A DNA stretch of 64,000 nucleotides from Tigriopus japonicus. Taxonomy: Eukaryota; Arthropoda; Copepoda; Harpacticoida; Harpacticidae. The stretch spans positions 180,268 to 244,267 of the forward strand of contig CM021316.1 in NCBI GenBank assembly GCA_010645155.1, written 5' to 3'. Both the position numbers and the translations under genes were made by a program. The notes beneath the pieces are model-generated. The model ran no database searches. It saw only the letters and a list, made by a program, of their open reading frames with translations, and was not told the origin of the DNA. Within the stretch, counting starts at the first letter, position 1. The number at the start of each line of letters is the position of its first letter. This document shows, piece after piece, positions 58,003-64,000 of the stretch.

Positions 58003-58609
58003 CAGGGTGCGTATGGTATTTGTTGATTTCAGGAGTTCTGCAGGAAAAAGGCTGCCATTTCAAGACTCTTGGTCCGATTCGAGAAATAAGCACATATTTG
58101 GATTCAGCGTTGAAAATACTATTTTTTTAGTCAACGAAACCGCTTTTCTCGTGAAAAACTCTTTCCAGCCTGGGCCTGAATCGGGAGCAGGCCTTGGCTG
58201 CCAAGTCCTTGGACAAGTTTGCAAATTCATGGCGGTTTTTTTGCTTCAATTCGTCTGAGGTGTTGCATGGAGTTCGGTTGGTATGTCTTTTAACCACGCC
58301 CAATGTGAAAAAATCCAACGGATTGAGATCCGAAGAGTTAGGAGGTCAAAATTAAGTCCCGTCCAACGAAATCGCCAAAACTGTCCTACAGCCAGACTTT
58401 GTTTATTGTACTTTCCGGCGCAAATTTCTAACAAGACCTCTTGTCTTTTCCATCAAATTGGAACTGTAAATTCTTTTTTTGATGCCATTCTTCGTCCACA
58501 CACTCACATATGAATCATCTTTGAGCTGACAAAATTTCAAACCTATAGCTCTAACAGATATTCTAAAAAACACCACCAAAGTTGATCAACAAATACCATA
58601 CGCACCCTG
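58003..58609 (-). mobile_element. Deleted mariner element, 607 bp, 24-bp perfect TIRs, TA duplication
   Basis: It begins CAGGGTGCGTATGGTATT and ends with the exact reverse complement; identity extends through TTGTTGAT. TA lies at 58001-58002 and 58610-58611. It retains about half the usual 1.3-kb mariner length because the 5' part of the transposase gene is gone. Intact ends suggest it could be moved by a related transposase in trans. Confidence 0.92.
58127..58420 (-). pseudogene. Mariner transposase C-terminal remnant
   Basis: The minus strand gives APESTINKVWL-stop-DSFGDFVGRDLI, then after a frame change PPNSSDLNPLDFFTLGVVKR, HTNRTPCNTSDELKQ and a terminal RFRPRLERVFHEKSGFVD. PNSxDLNPLD with the third catalytic aspartate, WG-like VVK, and the closing FRxRLExV are hallmarks of mariner transposases. 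An in-frame stop and a frameshift are present, and the region with the first two catalytic aspartates is missing or unrecognisable, so it cannot encode an active enzyme. Confidence 0.88.
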
Positions 58610-59050
58610 TATGTATTTGAATTTTGTTAATCATGTCATAGGCCAAAAACAACGATAGAAGGTCACTTAAAACATGCATAAAGACATTTTTGAAACATTT
58701 TCTTCAACTCAGTTCTCAAGTAGTCTTATGGGTGTGTCTACCTAAAATACTTTCGAAATCTACCCAGCTATTTGTCTAAATTGATGTAACGGTTCTCCGG
58801 TTGAGAACACTGAACAAAAAGGCCGTTAAAATAGATCTGCGAAATGGATTTCCAAAATATTTTAGAACAACATTACTTGTAGTACATCTAAGACTTCAGT
58901 CAAAGTAAAGTTTCGAATATTTGTTTTATGCATGTTTTAAGTAACTTTATAGAGTTTTTGCCCGTGACCTGATTAACTGAATTCAAATAATCGTTTGGCT
59001 TTGCATTCACTTCTCAAAACTAAAATGACTAGAACTTAAAAATGCCTTCT

Positions 59051-60394
59051 CCACCTCAAAAAACATCGTGATTGATTACTTGGGCCAAAATTTGCTCCAA
59101 AAAAACGAGCTCTTTTTACAACTGTTTCGTTTATTTTTTTTTTCTTTTAAGTAATTGATGCAACGAACATTTTCTAAAAAAATCTGACAATGAAAAGATA
59201 CGGGACAAAAGATGCCAAATAAGGGCTATTACATTAATCAAAACACTGACTTTTTCAAACGCAGTACATCGACACGATATAGAATACCCACGTTCTTTAT
59301 CAATTCATTTTTATATTGCTGATGCGCAATTGCAAGAGATTCAAGAATACCAATATTTGTCCAAAACGGGCGATGCTTTTCAAAACACCCACCCACTCTT
59401 ATTTTTGAAATGTAGAATGCAAAATCCATTTCAAAATTCCCATCCACTTCACCCACCAAGATCTTTATTAGTCTCAAGCTCTGCACAAAACTACTAAAGT
59501 AGCTTTAACGGCGACAAAAAGGCCAGTAAACAAACATGTGTATGTATCAACAATGCCCAAACCAGTTCTTGTCGGAGCCAGTCTTCATACAAACATGCTC
59601 GGGAAGCTTAATATTCAATATTATCTCGTGCTCCAATACGTCCCTAATGGCACAATCGGCCTTTATCTAACATACACACTGGATACGGACGTCCTATTGT
59701 GTTTTATGTATGTACCGTATGTATGTAGTCAATGTCCATAAAGACTCGAGAAAAATATGCAGGCCCTGTTTACAACCAAATGAAAGTGCTAAAGGAACTC
59801 TGGAAGACCGCCCAAAGGTTGAATATTGAATTGAGAGCACAGAGCCATAAACCTAAAGGTTCTCTGGATTCTAGAAAACAATTTCACTTTTGCTAGATGG
59901 TAATCCGTCCTTCTGAAAAATGATTTGGCTCCTCGATTCCCCATTGGGGAAACGGGTATGGTTTTGAATGAAGGTGTGCTCCTGACTAGTTGAATCATCT
60001 CTAACTCCAGACGATTTTAGCGTAAATTTTAAGAATATCATCAAGAAGTGGTAATCAGAAGAAGCAGTTTTCTTGCAAATTTATTGAGTTGGAGAGTAGC
60101 TGTGCTTTCAAGCGGTGTTTAAATGAGCTAGAAAAGTGGTTTTTACTTTCAGTCTATATTACTTAAACCATGTTTAAAATCAAGTATTAGAAAATGTCCT
60201 TTGTTAAAATTATATGTACTCTTAAGGCAGAGTTGTTCTGAAATTTATGTCACGCATCTACTTTTAAAGGCCTTTTTGTTCAACATGCTGAAAGAGGCAA
60301 CTAGGAGGTTTGTTGCATCATTGTGGACAAACGGATAAATAGATGTGGACAAGATTTTAGATATCGACAATCTTTACCCACACTATTGAAGAGG
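59051..60394. other. Unassigned DNA
   Basis: No supported gene or repeat was recognised. Confidence 0.4.
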
Positions 60395-60520
60395 TAGGCA
60401 GAAAAAATATACAAAAATTGTCTTTAAGCATGTTTTATGTGGCCCTACATAAACCAAATTAACCAAATTCAAATACTTATGCGGTGTTGCAATCACATCT
60501 CAAAAATGGTCATAAATGTC
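60395..60520 (-). repeat. Fragment of fold-back family D
   Basis: AAGCATGTTTTATGTGGCCC, AATTCAAATACTTATG and TTGCAATCACATCTCAAAAA match the right arms of 27600-28090 and 57910-59050. Confidence 0.6.
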
Positions 60521-60564
60521 CATTTTTTCTTGGGTTTGCAGATTTTTTTTACGAGTACAAGGAA

Positions 60565-60667
60565 TGGAATTCCCTGTAAAGAATGATAATCAGTAACGTT
60601 CCTGCATAAATTAACATTTAAATGATATTTGACTTCCCACCGAGTTACTGTTGACAGAGCTGTGCAA
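60565..60667 (-). repeat. LINE 3' end, same family as 30005-30541
   Basis: Reversed, it reads CTGTCAACAGTAACTCGGTG, then a 3' UTR ending TTTACAGGGAATTCCATTCC, matching the end of the LINE at 30440-30541. Only the last hundred bases are present, as is usual for strongly 5'-truncated LINE copies. Confidence 0.75.
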
Positions 60668-60829
60668 GGAATTAAAATAAACGCATTATGCAATGCATAT
60701 AAACACTGTGGGCAATTTTGATTGGATAGCTTTGATTGAAATGATATGAAACCATACTTGACTACATTATCGATGAGCTGATTAATGTTAGTTACCAATG
60801 TTTTAAATCAACTGAATCTTTACATGGGT

Positions 60830-61700
60830 AAGATTTGGTGGGACAAAGAAAGCTTTGGCAGTTGATTCCATTGAGTTCTATTAGTCCTAGAGGGAGTGTA
60901 AGCCTAAAAATGTGTCTCTGGTCGCCAACTGTTGAGAGGACAAAAGTGCGGGAACATTTGAAATCTGTGACCAGACAAATGTCAACCATGCAATTGATGA
61001 GTCAAATGTGGAATTGAGTAACGTTTTTGGGCCATTTTTTGTTATTGCAAGTGGTCACTTTCTTGAACGAACTTAAGACCACAGAGTTCCCAGAGTGGAG
61101 ATACCACAGCAGGCCGGCCGTGACTTTTTGTAGCGGGCAGCAAGGGCGAATCTGCAACAGCAATTAGTTGAAACTTGCCCAAATAAATCCTATGCACCAA
61201 CGTTTGTACTATGATCTTCCACTTGCTTGGGCAAGGTTTTACGATATTCTTTGGAAATATCTGCTTTTTCACGCAACTTATGGGCAACTTTGGTTTCAGT
61301 ATCAGCTGAAAACAAGGCAGACAAAATGACAACAATGGCCCCTCTTACTCTATACTATTACTCTAAGCCTGAGATGTCATTAGGTGACCATGCCTTGGAT
61401 TTGAATTCTGCAACTAGGCACTTTTTTGCCTATACATTGAAAAAGTCACTAATAGGAAAAACACAAATTTAAGCTTTTGTGTTATGTAGGGTTAATCCAA
61501 TACATAAATATGGACAAAGAATAACTTGTGGCTTCAAGAACGAGTTTAAAAAAGTTGGTCTTGACTCGAATGTTTGGTCACACTAACTGTCCTCTCAACA
61601 GTTGTGAGGGCGACAAATTCCTCACAAATTCAAGGCATTCAGCCCCCTTTGCCAAATCAGCCTGACTAAAGATTGCACGCTATCTAGTGATTGATAAATG
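60830..61700 (+). mobile_element. Second copy of the hAT element of 37014-38880
   Basis: It matches through TAGAGGGAGTGTAAGCCTAA, GTCGCCAACTGTTGAGAGGA (60921), GGTGACCATGCCTTGGATTT, GGCTTCAAGAACGAGTTTAA, the inverted GTTGTGAGGGCGAC (to 61614) and TGCACGCTATCTAGTGATTG. It lacks the LINE insertion but has about 290 bp (61078-61368) not present in the first copy. Both outer hAT termini are missing, so it is truncated at each end. Confidence 0.8.
61078..61368. other. Segment unique to the second hAT copy
   Basis: The segment contains a minus-strand frame reading LVHRIYLGKFQLIAVADSPL, LPATKSHGRPAVVSPLWELC. I do not recognise it as a hAT transposase. It is either part of the ancestral element deleted from the first copy or an insertion. 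Confidence 0.35.
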
Positions 61701-62289
61701 ATCTAAGGTTGATTCCAATCAAATCAACTTAAATTGATTGAATTAGATGTTGGAGTCAACATTGCCAAATACGATTTGATACTACAGAATCACATTTTCA
61801 AAATAGATTAGATTTTTGATTTTGAACCTCAAATATGCCAATTTTAGAAACTTTTGCGTTTAGTCTTGAACATAATTGTATTGCACTGGTTTGTATTTCT
61901 TTCAGAAATATTTTGTGCCTTTGGCGTCATTGGGAAATCATGACATGATATTATAAGGGATCTCATCTCTTGCAATGGTACGGGAAAATCCACAAATAAT
62001 GTGTATCACGAGATCATCGCGATGTGTTTTAATGAAGTATTTATCAAAATTCCAATAAAAAATGAAAGGTCTTCTGCTTCGGATCAAAGATCATGATTAA
62101 GTTGGGTCAGGTTTCTGAAGATCGTAACAAATCAAGGACACATTGGTTAATGAAGCATCAGAGGAAGGAAAGCGATCTGAGTCAGCCCTTGGAATTGCAG
62201 ATAGCCAAGGAAATCGTAAGACTTTCTAGAAAGTAGGTCTTTTGTGATCCTTGAAATAGCCCATAACACTAATCAATTTGATATTCCAC
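61701..62289. other. Unassigned AT-rich DNA
   Basis: Nothing recognised. Confidence 0.4.
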
Positions 62290-62563
62290 TAGTGATGGAC
62301 CGAAGGAGCCGAAACAAAAATTTTCGGCCATAAGAGGGCTTTACCAAAACCGACACTAGCTGACCCTGAAATTATTTCTTTGTAAGTTTGATCTAGAAAA
62401 TTGGATTTCCCATCCCTCTTAAGGGAAATTGCATATGTTCGGGAGGTTAGTCTTCAATTTTTGCTCTCAAACTCTATTCGTTTTAGTGCATGTCTGCTGT
62501 CGGTTTTGGTAGGCATAACTGAAATTGCAAGTTCGGCCGAAAGCGCTTTTGGTCCATACCTTA
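62290..62563. mobile_element. Diverged copy of the 317-bp hAT MITE of 16154-16470
   Basis: The left end is TAGTGATGGACCGAAGGAGC and the reversed right end TATGGACCAAAAGCGCTTTC. Inner blocks GCATGTCTGCTGTCGGTTTT and GGTAGGCATAACTGAAATT match the reverse of 16200-16230. The flanking 8-bp sequences (TATTCCAC, TTTCCTAC) agree at only 5 of 8, so the insertion is old or the border is off by a base. Confidence 0.75.
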
Positions 62564-63241
62564 TTTCCTACCCATTCACCTTCAACATCAAACCATTCGA
62601 AGACGAGGTAGATACTGCGAAATAGATTGACAATCTACCAATGCCGAATTACCCGAGTATTGGTGATTTGGCATACTTCCTCCATTGACTTGCATATGCT
62701 TGCTTCTTAAGAATCTGGGGTTTCTCAAATGACTTCATATTAATGTTGGCTGGAACTTCACAGCCTAAATTTTTTATACGAATGATGGTTCGACAGATTT
62801 AAAATACGCATAAAATCAATAATTTGAAGCGTGCTTGTAGCATACTTGGCGCAGATAACATAAATAAACTTTTAGTTGGTCATTTAGGAAAGTTTACTTC
62901 TTTTTTCATCTCCAGGCATGGCTTGAGAGATTTTGTGTTATTTTTTGATACTGTTTTTTTGCATAACTGAGTAACTCTTAATAGGACTTGCTGCCCAACG
63001 TTGATAATTGTGCGAGGCAATTTATTAAAAAAAACTCTCTACTTTCCTTTCATCGCAAAGCAGAGCACTAAGGAAATGCTTCCATAGGGAATATAAAAAT
63101 AGTTTAGAATTTAAATTACATCAAAAGACAGGTTTTTGTTCAGCATGCTCGCTTTTTAGAACAAAAGTTTCAAATTGAAAGTGCTAGAAATTATGTCGTT
63201 ATATTTGTTGATCCATAAAATTATTTAGTGATCAACTTCTC
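62564..63241. other. Unassigned AT-rich DNA
   Basis: Nothing recognised. Confidence 0.4.
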
Positions 63242-63738
63242 CACGGTGTTCCGAATGGCTTTCAGGTTTGAATCAAAATACCCAAAAATATCATGGCACT
63301 TTTTGAGCCCACAATTCAATCGGGAACAACTTTAATTTTATTGTACTAAATAAGTTTGGCCCAGGAGAAAAGTTTAATAACGAAAAACCTATTGATTATA
63401 TCGTTTTTTATTAAACTATTTAACCCATATTTAGAGACCAGTTAGTCATCACATGAATGAAAATTCATTCATCAACAGCTGAGTTATTTGACTTTGAATG
63501 GTCCATTTTTGGCCCCCAAAGGCCGAAAACCGCTACAGTTGCATGAAAAAACAAGTTCCCAAAGATTTCATATAGCTTTTCAATATCACTAAAATAAATG
63601 AAATTTTTCGAACTTCGGAGCTTATGTCAAAATAGCTCAAAATAATACAAAATATCACTTAAAAGGCAGGGTCCAAAAAGTGTTATGATGTCTTTGGGTG
63701 TTTTGATTCAAACCTAAAAAGCTATTCAGAACACCGTG
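63242..63738. mobile_element. Fold-back family B element, 497-bp deletion form
   Basis: It begins CACGGTGTTCCGAATGGCTT and ends, reversed, CACGGTGTTCTGAATAGCTT. The left part is collinear with the arm at 19022-19335, then a segment matches the spacer of the 925-bp copy, and only about the last 60 bp of the right arm is kept. It is therefore an internally deleted, asymmetric derivative. Confidence 0.85.
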
Positions 63739-63962
63739 TCCCGCTTTCCGTAAGCCGTATTAAACAAGCGTATTAATACAGCCATATTAAAAAAGACTCG
63801 TAACAATGTCAATATGAAAAAAAGACTTCATAAAAAACATGTTCTTGGAGCAGAGATCAAACCAATTGACAGCAATCTTGAAAATAATCCTTGGAAATGA
63901 CAGGGTAAAATGGAGGTGCCAAGTGTCTTGAATAACTCCTTACAAGCTAGAGACATTATTAA

Positions 63963-64000
63963 ATTCGTCGGGAATATGTAGGAGCTGATCCTCTAACAGC
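63963..64000 (+). repeat. LINE fragment at the window edge
   Basis: CGTCGGGAATATGTAGGAGC, TGATCCTCTAACAGC is identical to 30333-30367 (RREYVGADPLTA) and continues past the end of the window. Confidence 0.8.

Larger units (their letters stand above)
57910..59050. mobile_element. Fold-back element family D, copy 2, split by a mariner insertion
   Basis: The left arm reads TTGAGCTAAAGAAGTCAT, TTCCAAAAACTTTTTAGACC and GTGTGAATGCAATAC. After the mariner (58003-58609) it resumes ATTTGAATTTTGTTAATCAT. The reversed right arm reads CATTTTAGTTTTGAGAAGTG, AATGCAAAGCC and TATTTGAATTCAGTTAATCA, then GGTCACGGGCAAAAACTC. It shares AAACATGC and GTAGTCTTATGGGTG blocks with copy 1. Confidence 0.75.

Overview
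The window reads as nuclear DNA of an animal: AT-rich, gene-poor, littered with eukaryotic transposon relics, with two runs of N (18224-18875 and 53165-53200) that mark assembly gaps. The one clear protein gene is an intronless, seven-transmembrane peptide-receptor gene of the FMRFamide-receptor type (complement 48335-49813). A second, shorter gene (10911-11675, +) joins a PAN/Apple-like cysteine module to a kelch-like segment across a short intron. Together with tRNA-derived SINEs, CR1/Jockey-like LINE tails, mariner, hAT and piggyBac-type non-autonomous elements, this points to an arthropod, perhaps a crustacean such as a copepod. The species-level guess is inference from general look only.

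Layout. 1-10 kb: unassigned AT-rich DNA, two copies of a 0.5-kb repeat in opposite orientation, an inverted-repeat element, a LINE 3' fragment, and a reverse-transcriptase relic interrupted by a 15-bp minisatellite. 10-14 kb: a fold-back element with TA flanks, the PAN/kelch gene, a second partial fold-back copy and a mariner-like MITE. 15-17 kb: hAT-type MITEs with 8-bp target duplications and a SINE. 18-23 kb: gap, a 0.9-kb fold-back element, a third copy of the 0.5-kb repeat, and a 1.16-kb hAT-type element packed with minisatellites. 24-30 kb: a possible small gene fragment, a fold-back element carrying a TTAA-flanked insertion, another hAT MITE, further fold-back elements including a long near-perfect hairpin, and a LINE C-terminal fragment. 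32-39 kb: a very clean 144-bp hairpin MITE and a three-level nest (hAT element containing a 5'-truncated LINE). 41-47 kb: a 187-bp satellite and more hAT-like repeats. 48-50.5 kb: the receptor gene. 52-53.3 kb: tandem duplication, SINE and gap with a duplicated flank. 57-64 kb: mariner relic inserted in a fold-back arm, LINE fragments, second copies of two hAT families and a TIR element.

There is no operon-like or cassette-like arrangement and I found no convincing new multi-gene system. The interest lies in the density and nesting of small DNA transposons whose target duplications can be read directly, in the odd features of the receptor, and in a gap that may hide a SINE insertion polymorphism. 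All repeat boundaries were read by eye; boundaries with a stated target duplication are good to the base, others to roughly 10-30 bases.
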